Translations under genes and position numbers: made by a program | Shown here: positions 21,870-31,395 of the stretch, piece after piece | Position numbering within the stretch: position 1 is the first letter of the stretch | How the letters are laid out: each line of letters opens with the position of its first letter | The notes under the pieces: model-generated | The model's database searches: none | What the model was told of the DNA's origin: nothing | What the model saw: only the letters and a program-made list of their open reading frames with translations | DNA from: UBA6136 sp044350805 | GTDB taxonomy: Bacteria; Pseudomonadota; Gammaproteobacteria; Methylococcales; Methylococcaceae | Assembly (NCBI GenBank): GCA_044350805.1 | Contig: JBILGU010000011.1 | Coordinates: 20,701 to 84,700, forward strand | DNA: 64,000 bases | Direction of reading: 5' to 3'

Positions 21870-24170
21870 CTAGCTTGTTTTCCTCTTGGGTTGTTTGATT
21901 CTTTGGCTCTGAGTTAGGGATACGCCAAATACGCCGCTATGGGCAATGACTACCGACATTGCACCATTGAAGATTCCGGAAAAAGCCCCAAGGATGCAAA
22001 GTAAATTTGTTGGGATTGTCCGTGCACTGGCTTGTCCGATCCGGAGTTTAAGGGTTCGTGCAACCAAAACAAGTTCCGGAAGCCCATCGAGTGAATCACC
22101 GAGCAGTTCTATGGTAGGTACATTGAGGCCCTTAATGTGAACTAAAGGACCGATGACCACTGGCGAATCATCGATCAGCGAGGCATCTGGGGATCGAGAG
22201 GATATCAAGCTTGAAGAGTAGCCCTTATCTTTAAGTATCGTCCGTAATTGAGCTAGGACGCTATCATCGATATCAGGATAAATCGCATCCACACCAGTGA
22301 TCTGACCCACATGGGAAGCGCCAGAGCCATAAACTACGGTTGCAATGCCAAGGGCTCGGAGTCGCTCAAAAGTTCGCGCTAGTTGAGAAATCTCTGTCGA
22401 ACCAAAACGTAATGTCTCAGAGGGTTCACCATCTATATTGATCCTCAGGGAGGGCCAATCGCCTCCCTCCTTGAGATTCTCGAGAACTACCCGATGCCCC
22501 TCTATTCGGAGTTCCGTCCTCCCCCCTTCATAACTAACTAAGCTCGACTCGACATTGTCGATATCACTAGCCCGGCCAAGATCCCTCAGGGCTTCCGCGC
22601 GGCCATCACCGACCCAGTTCGCAAGAATGTGTGCCCAGGAATTTGCTCTTGAGACCGGCTTCCCGTCTGATTCGATGCTCGTGACACAAGGTCTCAGGTC
22701 CAAAAGCCCAGGGTAATCGGCCTCGATGAGGAGGACTCGGGTCTCAGCAAGGCACTTGAGCGCCTCTGGAGTTCGAATCATGGCGCCATATTCAAGCCCG
22801 ATTCGAAGATCGCGGAAAAACTCCGTGCGCGCTGCGATCCTTGGGCTGGCCATCCAGTCCTGATTCATCACAGCTCCTACCATCGGAAGACCCCCCATCG
22901 AGTAAGCGACTCCAGCGAGGGCTAGATTGGGGTAAACACTGAGATCGCCCAGTCTACGGGCTTCTCCATTGAGAGTTTCGTCCTCGGTCAGACGGATCGG
23001 GAGTTTCGCTACAACCTGAATTACCGAATTTAGGCGGCCCTCATCCACATCATCGAAGGGCTTAAGGACCCCTTGACCGCCGATGATCTGATAGCCGGAA
23101 AATAAAGGATCACCTTTCTTCTTTCGAATCAGTGGAGCAGATCTAGAATCGATCAACAGGCCATCACGAACAAGGAGTTCGCCTTTCGAAACTAACCCAT
23201 CAAAGGTGACTAGGTCGCCAGTTGTAAGAGGAATGAATTTCCGCCGCACACCTGACGCAGGAACGGCTGTTGCCTGAGGGAGTGTTGCGATCAGATCTTG
23301 AGATTCACGCACCAAAAGTTTGGTGATACGGCGCTCCCAGTAACAAGTTAGCCACTCTGCAAGCGCCGAGGCGAAAGGAGCTGCGGCCGCTACTGAACAG
23401 ATCACGATGACGCTGCGGTAAAATGAAGCACCAATCTTGCCGCGGCACAGCTCCTTTGTGGCTCTTGAAAATTGAGGGATGCGGCTCAGAATAAGAACCG
23501 CTGAAACCATCGGAATCGCCGGCGGATATAAAAATTGGCCCGCTGAACAGAGCATCAGATTGATATTGGGCGCTAGTGACTGAATGGTTGGGACTTCGAT
23601 TAGCTCAGGGAACCTTGCCGGGGGGTACAAGATGCGCTCGAGAGCCCTGACCCAGATCGTTTGATCAGCCTTGGGATCATAGCTAATGATAATTCGCCGC
23701 GAATAACGGGCCGTTATGACCTGATAAACACCGGGAAGCCCACGGAAACTCTGGAGCGATTCACGAATGATGCGTTCGGAAATATCACGCGGAACCATCA
23801 CGGAAACTTGGCCCAAGGTCTGGTTCTGAATATTCAACGCAGTGACAACTCCGCGCCAACGTCTGAAGGTGAAGGCCTCTGTGATGGGAATATCCGGCAA
23901 AGATTTATTAGGTATTGTTTTCCGCACCATCAAATCTGCAAGACTGGCTAGAGATTCTTTCGTGTCAACGTTTCCACTGCTTAGACGAATTTGAAGCTTG
24001 CAGATTAAAGGGTCAAGATGGACCGAATCCGTGTCCCCATACGCAAATGCGCGATGCACAAGACGATTAAGATCTCTTGAACAAAGGCGTCCAGGAAGGG
24101 AGATTTCGATGTCTCTACCGGTTACCCGGATTCGCGCTAAAGGTTTCAAAGATTGACTATCTGCGGCCAT
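21870..24170 (-). CDS. P1B-type ATPase homologue lacking all catalytic motifs (pseudoenzyme)
   Basis: The ~766-residue product follows the order of heavy-metal P-type ATPases. It has N-terminal soluble segments with LPGVYQVITARYSRRIIISYDP resembling an HMA domain; an actuator region (TTGDLVTFDGLVSKGELLVRDG) in which the TGE loop is absent; a membrane pair where the CPC motif is gone; and a P-domain start EYGAMIRTPEALKCLAETRV, where DKTGT is replaced by EADYPGL (22704-22724). The GDGxND loop is missing too (SSRSPDASL). The C-terminus keeps the family's DSLDGLPELVLVARTLKLRI and a final helix pair. It cannot use the normal phosphoenzyme cycle. The ATG at 24170 is one of several possible starts. 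Confidence 0.7.
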   Translation of the reverse strand: MAADSQSLKPLARIRVTGRDIEISLPGRLCSRDLNRLVHRAFAYGDTDSVHLDPLICKLQIRLSSGNVDTKESLASLADLMVRKTIPNKSLPDIPITEAFTFRRWRGVVTALNIQNQTLGQVSVMVPRDISERIIRESLQSFRGLPGVYQVITARYSRRIIISYDPKADQTIWVRALERILYPPARFPELIEVPTIQSLAPNINLMLCSAGQFLYPPAIPMVSAVLILSRIPQFSRATKELCRGKIGASFYRSVIVICSVAAAAPFASALAEWLTCYWERRITKLLVRESQDLIATLPQATAVPASGVRRKFIPLTTGDLVTFDGLVSKGELLVRDGLLIDSRSAPLIRKKKGDPLFSGYQIIGGQGVLKPFDDVDEGRLNSVIQVVAKLPIRLTEDETLNGEARRLGDLSVYPNLALAGVAYSMGGLPMVGAVMNQDWMASPRIAARTEFFRDLRIGLEYGAMIRTPEALKCLAETRVLLIEADYPGLLDLRPCVTSIESDGKPVSRANSWAHILANWVGDGRAEALRDLGRASDIDNVESSLVSYEGGRTELRIEGHRVVLENLKEGGDWPSLRINIDGEPSETLRFGSTEISQLARTFERLRALGIATVVYGSGASHVGQITGVDAIYPDIDDSVLAQLRTILKDKGYSSSLISSRSPDASLIDDSPVVIGPLVHIKGLNVPTIELLGDSLDGLPELVLVARTLKLRIGQASARTIPTNLLCILGAFSGIFNGAMSVVIAHSGVFGVSLTQSQRIKQPKRKTS

Positions 24171-24239
24171 AGAAAAGGCATTACGTGAAGTCTTTTTCGA
24201 ACATCGTGTTATGGAGCAAAGTCTTAATGAAGTCACCAA

Positions 24240-25339
24240 ACCATGCTGCAGCCCATCGTCTTTTCTGAGCGCATAGAGATTCCAAGAAAAAACTCAATAG
24301 GCTCGAGTGGGAATTGAAGAACTGACCCAATGGGCTAATTTTCCAATAGGATTTCGTTTGATCAGTGGCCTGAAATTTCTCAGGTGATTTGGGTTGTCCT
24401 CTATTTTGATCGCTAAGAAGGATCTCTCTTGAGAAACATAACCTGATCAGATGCCTCACACTCTCCCCCTGACTCAATTCTTGGGGGCAGAATCGCTACT
24501 TATTAAGTACTAAACAAACCCCCCATCTTGGGTATCTCTTTACCAGGTCTCTCATTACTATCGAAGAGCGTTAATTGGATAACGCTGAAGCAATGGAGGG
24601 GAGCTGGGTCTTCCGTCTTTCCTATAAGATTTTCGTTTATTGCCTGATTGAGATGCTCCTCGTGTATTTAGGATCATGGATAAGGCGACCTCTGAGATTC
24701 GGGTTCACAATTTCGGGATAGATCCTGTTGTCCGCAAAGATCATGAAGAGTGTCTCGGGGGATATGTCTTTGTAATGGTTCTTTCGGCAATTTCTGCCAG
24801 TTTCAAAAACACAACGCTAAAAATAATCCAGGACTGTATGAGTTTTGCATGGGATCCACCCCAATGATTTTTCAGGTGCCATCGCTGACTTGATCCTTAG
24901 GGTAGATTGACTTTTTATAATAGTAAATTTGAAAATAACTCGACATTAATAAGGAAAAATCTAATTTACATGCAGATTTTCGCCCCCCCAGAGGATGAAA
25001 AATGCTTGAAATGCAAAATTAGCGGGTCTCCTGGCCCGGGATGCTCGAATCGGCTCCTCAAAGGTCAGCTAGAGCCGCTCAGGGTCGCTTCTTTAAAAAA
25101 CAGAGCTTTATTTATGAAGGCTGGAGTTGGTTGATGCCTGATTGGGCGTTTTCAGCAAACGAGGTCTAAAGCCCAGTGGGTGACGCCTTAGCTGGTTTAA
25201 GTCTGGCCAATACCATCGGTGTTGGCAGGTGCGACAATGAAGCTGTCTGCGGGAGTTTATTGAGTGGTGTCCGGCTGGCTCTGCCTTCAGCCATTCTCGA
25301 TCCCCTTGAGGCCGAGATTGGCTCTGGTAACCGCTAATC
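24240..25339. other. Long intergenic region, no supported gene
   Basis: About 1.1 kb without a convincing gene. A 98-codon minus-strand frame (24181-24477) overlaps the start of the ATPase-like gene and has no known domain. Other frames (24676-24867, 24907-25134, 25108-25377) lack start signals. Part of 24.9 kb is AT-rich. The region precedes a frameshifted gene and is probably decayed DNA. Confidence 0.4.
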
Positions 25340-25698
25340 CCTTCCGCGAGGAAACAAATTAGCAGAAGTCGAAACAAGCCCCCGATTTTCGGTTACACCA
25401 CCTGTCATAGCGAGCGGGACGACAAGAAAATCTGGCACCAGCGATGGAGGACTCAGGGGCGCAAGGATCTTACTGGAGCAAGCTCAGAGTCCTTGGGGGC
25501 ATCCCTTCCGTTGCTCGAAAACGAGTTCAGCAATACAGCGGCCATGGGTAAGGATGGTAAACAGTTCTGGCCAATTCAAGATCAAACGACGTTGGCAGAA
25601 CATTTATCGACGCAGATCGGACGGAATGCACAGAGGAACGTTCATCACTGAAAGTCCGACTACTCAGAAAGTGGATGAGCAAAATGAAGACTTTCTAG
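25340..25698 (+). pseudogene. Frameshifted conserved hypothetical gene
   Basis: One frame reads ARKQISRSRNKPPIFGYTTC, then IWHQRWRTQGRKDL and MGKDGKQFWPIQDQTTLAEH, and continues to a stop near 25650. A single shift near 25630 restores EERSSLKVRLLRKWMSK and a stop at 25696-25698. I recognise the overall pattern as that of a small conserved proteobacterial protein of unknown function, without a name. No good start codon is visible, so it is probably dead rather than a sequencing slip. Confidence 0.6.
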
Positions 25699-26031
25699 AG
25701 TTGATGGCGCCCGTTGGTTCGCCCTTGGACTTTCGGTTTTGCTTTGTCTTCAAGGTCCCGTCCTGCTGAGATCTGAGGAAAAGCCAATCGGTGGGTTGTA
25801 TTAGGCGAATCAGACCGCTTGTGAGGATGAGAGCGTCTCAGGGGAGGGCAAAGATGAATTTGGATTCCCAGAGCAAAGGGTTCTGCCTTCATGGCTCAGC
25901 CCCTTCATGAATCGACAGGGATGGTTTTAGAGTCATTCGACAGGAAACAACCATGGCAGGTGTCATGGCACTTTTCCTGTGATTGAGATGCGACCTTTCT
26001 AAAATGTTATCCCGAAAGTTATCCCGGAAAT
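25699..26031. other. Intergenic region, no gene seen
   Basis: Nothing beyond short random frames. It is the chromosomal flank on the left of the integrated element. Confidence 0.35.
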
Positions 26032-26063
26032 AAAAACGGCCGATTATGGGGCTCGGCCGTTTT
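26032..26063. terminator. Bidirectional terminator, original tRNA-Pro downstream flank
   Basis: AAAACGGCCGA / TCGGCCGTTTT form a symmetrical stem with a 9-base loop and A/T tracts on both sides. It lies 22 bases past the tRNA fragment and was probably the tRNA-Pro terminator before integration. Confidence 0.75.
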
Positions 26064-26084
26064 CTCTAAGGTCTTGATTTAATT

Positions 26085-26135
26085 TGGTCGGGGTGAGAGG
26101 ATTCGAACCTCCTACCACCTGCACCCCATACAGGT
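26085..26135 (-). repeat. Attachment site copy: 3' end of tRNA-Pro
   Basis: These 51 bases match the 3' 51 bases (CCA included) of the intact tRNA-Pro at 49132-49182 with one mismatch (26113). The 5' part of the tRNA is absent here. This is the distal direct repeat left by site-specific integration. Confidence 0.9.
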
Positions 26136-26259
26136 AAGTTCACAATCTCATTGTTCCTCCGGGGTCCAGAAAACACTCTCAATATCTTGTTATAAAAGGG
26201 ATATTCTGTTGTTTCCTTCCTAACTGTTCCGCTATGATCCGATAAGTTCTTCAGTTTAT

Positions 26260-26283
26260 GGGGGACACAAAAGGGGACACAAA
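26260..26283 (+). repeat. Putative integrase arm-type site, left
   Basis: GGGGGACACAAAAGGGGACACAAA is a tandem of two GGGGACACAAA units just upstream of the integrase. A near-identical copy lies at the other end (49054-49077). Arm-site function is inferred. Confidence 0.55.
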
Positions 26284-26321
26284 TAAGTGTTCCTCTCCTG
26301 CAACGAGCATGAGGATCTGGT

Positions 26322-27653
26322 GTGCCAAAGCTTACGGAGCTGCAGCTGAAAGCAATCAAACCTGAGTCGGTAGGTAAAACCATTTATGACGATGGAAATC
26401 TCAGAGGGACAGTTCGCCTAGGCAAGGGCGGAAACGTATCAGTATTGTTCCGCTGGCGTTATCTGTGGGGAGGTAAGAAAAAAGCCTATACCTGTGGTAC
26501 GTGGCCAAACCTATCGCTCGCAAATATCCGCAAAGAACGTGATGGCGCAAGGCGGGTGCTAGAGGAGGGACGCGATCCTACCCTGGAGCGAAAAGCTCAA
26601 AAACTCGAAACAAAGGTTGCTCAACTTGCCGGTTTGGCCGAACTGCAGCAACAAGTGTCTAGGCTGACAGTGCAGCAATTATTCGAGCGTTGGCTTTCCT
26701 CAGAATTGTCCCAAAGAAAAGAAACCAGTCGCGCAGAGTTGGTTCGCTCGTTCAATAAAGATGTGCTTCCCGTCATCGGGCAACTCCCTGCTGAGGATGT
26801 TTCGAGGGCGCACGTAATGAAAATACTTGATGCAATTCTAGCCCGTGGTGCCAGGCGATTAGCCAATCGAACACTTTCTGAACTCAGACAAATGTTCGGG
26901 TTTGGTTACACCAGAGATATCATCAAAATTGATCCTACGCACCGAATTAAGAAGGCGGATGTCGGCGGACGGGATGGTGAGCGGGATCGCAGGCTCTCGC
27001 AACCTGAGGTTCGCGATCTGTCGAAGAAGCTGGCCTTAGCCAGACTTTATAAGCCCACTGAGTGTGCGATTTGGATCATGCTTTCAACTGGTTGCAGGGT
27101 GGGAGATCTGATGAAAGCGGTGTGGCAGGAAATCGACTTTGAAGCCCGTACCTGGACTTTCACGCCAGAGAAAGATCAATCCCAATTGGCTCGAACCCAT
27201 ACGGTTTATTTGTCAGATTTCTCCTTGAAGTGGTTGAACCGTCTGTATGAAGTGACGGGGGAAGGTATCTGGTTGTTCCCAAATAGGGACGATACCTCCT
27301 TTGTTTGCAAGAAGTCGGTTACCAAGCAAATTGGCGATCGACAAAATTACGACTCGGAGAATAAAAAATCGCTGTCCAAGAGAGCGCAAAGCTCTGTTCT
27401 GAACCTCCCAGGAGGGCGCTGGTGTCCTCATGATCTGCGTCGCACATGCAGCTCACTAATGGTTGACTTAGGAGTTTCTGAAAGCGTGGCAGATAAGGTG
27501 ATTTATCACATTGATCCAAATCGGATGCGAAGAATTTATATTCGATCAGACCAAGTGAAAGCCCTTAAAAATGCTTGGCGGGTGCTAGGAAAACGGCTCG
27601 AGCAGCTGGTCGATTCGGAAGATCAGGCAATCACCCCGCAAATATCTAGCTAG
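26322..27653 (+). CDS. int: P4-type tyrosine integrase
   Basis: The 443-residue product has the N-terminal DUF4102-like arm-binding domain (LTELQLKAIKPES...YTCGTWPNLSLANIRKERD), a SAM-like core-binding domain (~110-210) and a catalytic domain. The catalytic residues are Arg in STGCRVGDLMK (~255), HDLRR (~370) and the Tyr nucleophile in RRIYIRS (~405). It would integrate and excise the element at tRNA-Pro. The GTG start follows GAGGA. A DNA-binding variant is the RMRRIY tail seen also in the relic at 4.2-4.4 kb. Confidence 0.9.
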   Translation: MPKLTELQLKAIKPESVGKTIYDDGNLRGTVRLGKGGNVSVLFRWRYLWGGKKKAYTCGTWPNLSLANIRKERDGARRVLEEGRDPTLERKAQKLETKVAQLAGLAELQQQVSRLTVQQLFERWLSSELSQRKETSRAELVRSFNKDVLPVIGQLPAEDVSRAHVMKILDAILARGARRLANRTLSELRQMFGFGYTRDIIKIDPTHRIKKADVGGRDGERDRRLSQPEVRDLSKKLALARLYKPTECAIWIMLSTGCRVGDLMKAVWQEIDFEARTWTFTPEKDQSQLARTHTVYLSDFSLKWLNRLYEVTGEGIWLFPNRDDTSFVCKKSVTKQIGDRQNYDSENKKSLSKRAQSSVLNLPGGRWCPHDLRRTCSSLMVDLGVSESVADKVIYHIDPNRMRRIYIRSDQVKALKNAWRVLGKRLEQLVDSEDQAITPQISS

Positions 27654-27696
27654 TTTTTGAGGCTAACAGTCGGGGCCTTTGAGTAATCGAGAAATT

Positions 27697-28602
27697 ATGT
27701 CAAAACTATTCAAGTTCAAGAAATGGCTCACGATAGAGGATGCTGCAAAGTATCTGTCACTTCGACTTAATGAACCGTTGTCTGTCTCGGACATCTTGCG
27801 GCTTTCTCTGGATGGCCACTTAACGCTATCGGTTCGTTTTGTAAATCCTGTTTATGCTAAGCGTGGGAGATTAATACCCATAGAGGACGCGAAGTTCAGC
27901 GTGGCTCCTGCGTTATTCGGTTCAGGTACCGTGCGCCTTTACGACGGTCCTCAAATCTATGAGGGTGGCAAGGTCACAAAAATACTGAGTCTCGAGGAGG
28001 GTATATTTGAGCTTGAAGATATTTACAGGCTCTCGATGATGGGGGCTGAGATTCTTGATATTGAGAACCAATATCAGCAGCTAACGGATAGATGCGAAGT
28101 TACGTCCATTAATTTGGATGGTGTAATTTTGCGGGGAAACGACGACTATTTTTTTCAGCTTCTCGAGTTCTATGACTCCGATCTGCTTAGGCAGAACAAG
28201 GTGAAAAAAGGGGACGAAAAGATGGGTCTTGAGGCCTTTTTTGCCTCAAGAGAGCCTCTAGAAAAGCAGCTATATCCCGCCGGAGGTCTTCCGCCGGAAG
28301 ATTCTTCTTTTGTCCTTGTTATGGACGATTTGAAGCTTTTTGAAGAATCTATTGAAAATTCCCGACCAGAGGTGGGTGGAGCCTTGTCTCAGAGGGAGGA
28401 AACGACTTACCTCAACATTATTGGTGCGTTATTAGATTTCATGGCAGGACGGCATCCGAATGGAGAAAAGCACCCTTCCTTCAAGAATGAAGCGAAATTG
28501 ATAGAGACAATTGAAAGCTTCTACAAAGGGTACGCCGGCTTGTCTCGAAGCAATCTACAAAAGAAGTTTTCTGCAGCCAAGCGGTCCATTAACTCAGTCT
28601 AA
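27697..28602 (+). CDS. Island-associated hypothetical protein with N-terminal HTH-like segment
   Basis: The ~301-residue product starts KLFKFKKWLTIEDAAKYLSLRLN, a segment that looks like a helix-turn-helix of the excisionase style, and continues into a mixed domain of unknown type. The last ~70 residues (HPSFKNEAKLIETIESFYKG...SRSNLQKKFSAAK) look helical. Proteins of this layout are common next to integrases in proteobacterial islands. The ATG at 27697 is used; a TTG at 27679 is an alternative. Confidence 0.6.
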   Translation: MSKLFKFKKWLTIEDAAKYLSLRLNEPLSVSDILRLSLDGHLTLSVRFVNPVYAKRGRLIPIEDAKFSVAPALFGSGTVRLYDGPQIYEGGKVTKILSLEEGIFELEDIYRLSMMGAEILDIENQYQQLTDRCEVTSINLDGVILRGNDDYFFQLLEFYDSDLLRQNKVKKGDEKMGLEAFFASREPLEKQLYPAGGLPPEDSSFVLVMDDLKLFEESIENSRPEVGGALSQREETTYLNIIGALLDFMAGRHPNGEKHPSFKNEAKLIETIESFYKGYAGLSRSNLQKKFSAAKRSINSV

Positions 28603-28603
28603 G

Positions 28604-28660
28604 CACCCTAATTAGGGTGTAATTAGGGTTACTTGATAGGGTGGCTTAATTATCGTCCAC
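28604..28660. promoter_or_regulatory. Perfect palindrome with extra half-sites, candidate AlpA operator
   Basis: CACCCTAATTAGGGTG (28604-28619) is a perfect 16-bp palindrome. Further AGGGT half-sites follow near 28624 and 28640. It lies between the preceding stop and the AlpA-like gene and probably binds a regulator of the replication operon. Confidence 0.55.
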
Positions 28661-28703
28661 AGCCATGCCGGTGAGTTCCGGTGACAGCCAATGGATGATG
28701 AAC

Positions 28704-28961
28704 ATGGCCACACAAACCCACGTCCCAATCGGTCGGGTAACAATTCTTCGTCGCAAACAGGTGGAGGTCCGAACAGGACTCTCGCGCTCCTCCATCTATG
28801 CCAAATTAAGGCTAAATCCCCTAAGGCCCAAAGATTACGACCCCACATTTCCCAGACCAATCTCGGTTGGTTCAAAGGCTGTTGGCTGGGTGGAGGCTGA
28901 GATTGATGCTTGGCTTCAGGGGCAAGTTCTTAAAAGCCGTCAGTATCAGGAGGGTGCATGA
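28704..28961 (+). CDS. AlpA-family transcriptional regulator
   Basis: The ~85-residue product has the AlpA/MerR-like winged helix: TILRRKQVEVRTGLSRSSIY, then FPRPISVGSKAVGWVEAEI with the conserved G-W-EIDxWL element. AlpA proteins act as excisionase regulators in P4-like elements. The ATG at 28704 fits the family; a start at 28665 is less likely. The stop overlaps the primase start. Confidence 0.8.
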   Translation: MATQTHVPIGRVTILRRKQVEVRTGLSRSSIYAKLRLNPLRPKDYDPTFPRPISVGSKAVGWVEAEIDAWLQGQVLKSRQYQEGA

Positions 28962-29848
28962 ATTTCATGACTTATCCTTTCTCGGCCCTTTCATTAAATG
29001 CATCGGAAATGCTGCGCAATGCCATGGCCGATGGAGGGATCCTCACCAATGATCCAATCATCCCGGACGGACAACTCCATCGGGTCCACATCGAAGGCCA
29101 TTCACGGGGGTCTAAAAACGGTGCTTACGTCCTCCATGTCGACTGTTACGTAAATGGCTGGTTCAAAGACTTCAAAAGCGGATTTGAATCAACCTGGTCA
29201 CCAAAAGGTGGCCGTAACCGGCTGAGTGAGGGAGATCGGTCCGCTATTGAGGCGGAACAAGCTCTTCGTCGAGCTGAACGTGATAGAGACTATGAATTAG
29301 CGGCTAAATCGTGCCGTGATTTATACGGGCGCGCAATCCAGGCAACCCACCACCCCTATCTTCGAGAGAAACGTGTCCCGGCTTGTCAGGGACTTAAAAT
29401 TTCCCCAGCAGGTGATTTGCTTGTACCTGGGTTCGATCAAGATGGGGTTCTTTGGACGCTGCAGAGGATTTTCAAGGCTGATGGTGGGGCGTTCGATAAA
29501 CGATATCTCAAGGGAACCAGAGTGGCCGGAATGAGCTTCCGAATTGCTGGGGATGAAACCATCGGAATTTGCGAGGGTATTGCTACTGGAATTTCTTTGC
29601 GGCGAGAGACAGGGTGTTCGATCTATGTAACGTTTGGTGCTGGGAATCTGATGGCTGTTGCCACAGGACTGAGGAAAGGTCACCCAAATGCACGCATCAT
29701 CGTCTTCGCAGACAACGATCTGGAAACAGACGGAAATCCAGGCCTTACAAAGGGAACTGAGGCTGCAAAAGCAATATTTGGTGAGCTAAGCGTTCCGCCC
29801 ATCTGCGGTGATTGGAACGATTTTCTGGATTCCGGTGATGGTCTGTGA
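28958..29848 (+). CDS. Toprim-domain primase-like protein
   Basis: The 296-residue product resembles the P4/TraC-type primase of integrative elements. The middle has LREKRVPACQGLKISPAGDL and the C-terminal half holds a Toprim fold: ICEGIATGISL with the Glu, and IIVFADNDLETDGNPG with the metal-binding DxD. No zinc finger is seen at the N-terminus. It probably makes primers for element replication. It overlaps its neighbours by 4 bases on each side, so it sits in one operon with alpA and the ATPase gene. Confidence 0.75.
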   Translation: MNFMTYPFSALSLNASEMLRNAMADGGILTNDPIIPDGQLHRVHIEGHSRGSKNGAYVLHVDCYVNGWFKDFKSGFESTWSPKGGRNRLSEGDRSAIEAEQALRRAERDRDYELAAKSCRDLYGRAIQATHHPYLREKRVPACQGLKISPAGDLLVPGFDQDGVLWTLQRIFKADGGAFDKRYLKGTRVAGMSFRIAGDETIGICEGIATGISLRRETGCSIYVTFGAGNLMAVATGLRKGHPNARIIVFADNDLETDGNPGLTKGTEAAKAIFGELSVPPICGDWNDFLDSGDGL

Positions 29849-30927
29849 ACAGGACCTCAAACCATACCAGCAAAGCCATTCCAGATTTGAAGGTTTTTTC
29901 CATTAAGGGGCTTAGCCAGGACATGAGGGCGCAGTTATTGCGTGACGTATACGTAATGGATCGTCTGGCCATCATGGGACAGGTAACTGTTTTCTATGCC
30001 GCGCCCAATACTGGCAAAACTCTGTTGGCTCTCTGGATGCTTGATGCCGCTATTGCGGCGGGCCGAATAGATCCGGATAACCTTTTCTACGTAAACGCGG
30101 ACGATACCTTTAGGGGCCTAATTGAAAAAACCGAATTGGGTGAGAGGTCGGGCTTCCATGTCTTGGCACCTGGGCATGGACCGGAGGGTAATGAATTTCA
30201 TGCCGGTGATCTGCTCGGGATTCTCCAGTCGCTGATTGCTCTGAAGCAAGCGAAAGGAAAGATCGTGGTTTTGGACACCATTAAGAAGTTCAGTGATCTT
30301 ATGGATAAGCGCGCTCAGCAGGAAATCAACAACGTCTTCCGTGAGTTCGTATCGAATGGTGGAACTATCATTGGTTTTGCCCATGTGAACAAGCACCCGG
30401 ATGCTGAGGGAAAACCCATCCCAGCGGGTACCTCCGATCTGATTGATGACATCGACTGTTCATACATTCTCTATGAGGTGGATCGGTCAGGGGATCGTAA
30501 GGTGGTGGTATTCGAGAATAGAAAACTGCGTGGAGATGTCCTTCAAACAGCTTCTTACTCCTATGACGCTAGTCCCTCACTATCCTGGATTGATAAGTTC
30601 AACTCAATCAAGACGATGGATGAGTTGGCTTTAGGTCGAATGCAGGCTCAAGCTGCAACCATGTCAAAGATCACCAAAAACGCGGACGCCATCGAAGAAA
30701 TCATGGCTGCAATTAGATCCGGTTGCTCTAAGCAGAGCGATATTCTCCACTTTGCCTCCCAAAATGGGGTGGGCAAGGATCGGTGCAGAAGGGTGCTGAA
30801 AGATCATATTGGCGAGAAGGCCTCGTATGGCCAATTTTGGACCGAGACAACGATCGAGAACAACGCCAAGGTTTATGCGCTTAGTTGCGGGGCGGAATTG
30901 AGTCTTCAAAAGATGCGGACGGCATGA
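29845..30927 (+). CDS. RepA-like AAA ATPase / replicative helicase
   Basis: The 360-residue product is a RecA-like AAA_25 ATPase. Walker A is YAAPNTGKTLLAL (~residue 50), Walker B is KIVVLDTIKKF (~135-145), and IIGFAHVNKHPDAEG fits the sensor/H-motif. The last ~100 residues look like a winged-helix tail (QSDILHFASQNGVGKDRCRRVL). It would unwind element DNA together with the upstream primase. The start overlaps the primase stop by 4 bases. Confidence 0.75.
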   Translation: MNRTSNHTSKAIPDLKVFSIKGLSQDMRAQLLRDVYVMDRLAIMGQVTVFYAAPNTGKTLLALWMLDAAIAAGRIDPDNLFYVNADDTFRGLIEKTELGERSGFHVLAPGHGPEGNEFHAGDLLGILQSLIALKQAKGKIVVLDTIKKFSDLMDKRAQQEINNVFREFVSNGGTIIGFAHVNKHPDAEGKPIPAGTSDLIDDIDCSYILYEVDRSGDRKVVVFENRKLRGDVLQTASYSYDASPSLSWIDKFNSIKTMDELALGRMQAQAATMSKITKNADAIEEIMAAIRSGCSKQSDILHFASQNGVGKDRCRRVLKDHIGEKASYGQFWTETTIENNAKVYALSCGAELSLQKMRTA

Positions 30928-31395
30928 TCTCTGTACCCTCAAAATGCCATGAAACCCAAAAACCGACCTGCAGCGGGGTGTCTCATAGTCGATGTCAGGA
31001 TTCCGGATCCCTTGTTTTTTCTGGGTTTAGTGGGTTCCTTGAGTTTTATGGGTTTTATTACTTTTATATGGTTTAAGAGGGTGGGTACCCCTATCCAGGG
31101 CAGAATAGGTTGCCGATGAAGAGAGAAGTAGAAGTGTCCTCGGACAAGGAGCTTTCCAAGGTGAAAAGGTGGATGAGTCCGGAGACGTCCGCCGCAAAGT
31201 TCCTCGTTCATCGGCGAACATCATTTGGTTAGAAGCATTTCCTTGCTGCTGGGTCAGCTCCTCATCGGCTATTTAAGGGCAACCTTTTGAGGGAAACCGT
31301 AGATCACCCATGTGGTGCATATGCCGTTAGGATGATCCAAGTGATTTCAAAGATTGGCGCAGTTCCGCGGCAATCATTTATTCAATAGGGTTCCT
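30928..31395. other. Intergenic region, possible origin or leader
   Basis: No gene is supported in these ~470 bases. A T-rich strip at 31010-31080 carries repeated GGGTTT/GGGTTC motifs, which could be a replication origin or an ssb leader; I cannot decide from sequence. Confidence 0.3.

Noticed and set aside
24181..24477. 98-codon minus-strand frame upstream of the P-type ATPase homologue
   Set aside because: It overlaps the start of that gene in another frame, has no known domain and no clear ribosome-binding site. A real short gene cannot be excluded.
25108..25377. 89-codon minus-strand frame
   Set aside because: Overlaps the start of the frameshifted conserved gene on the plus strand and shows no motif.
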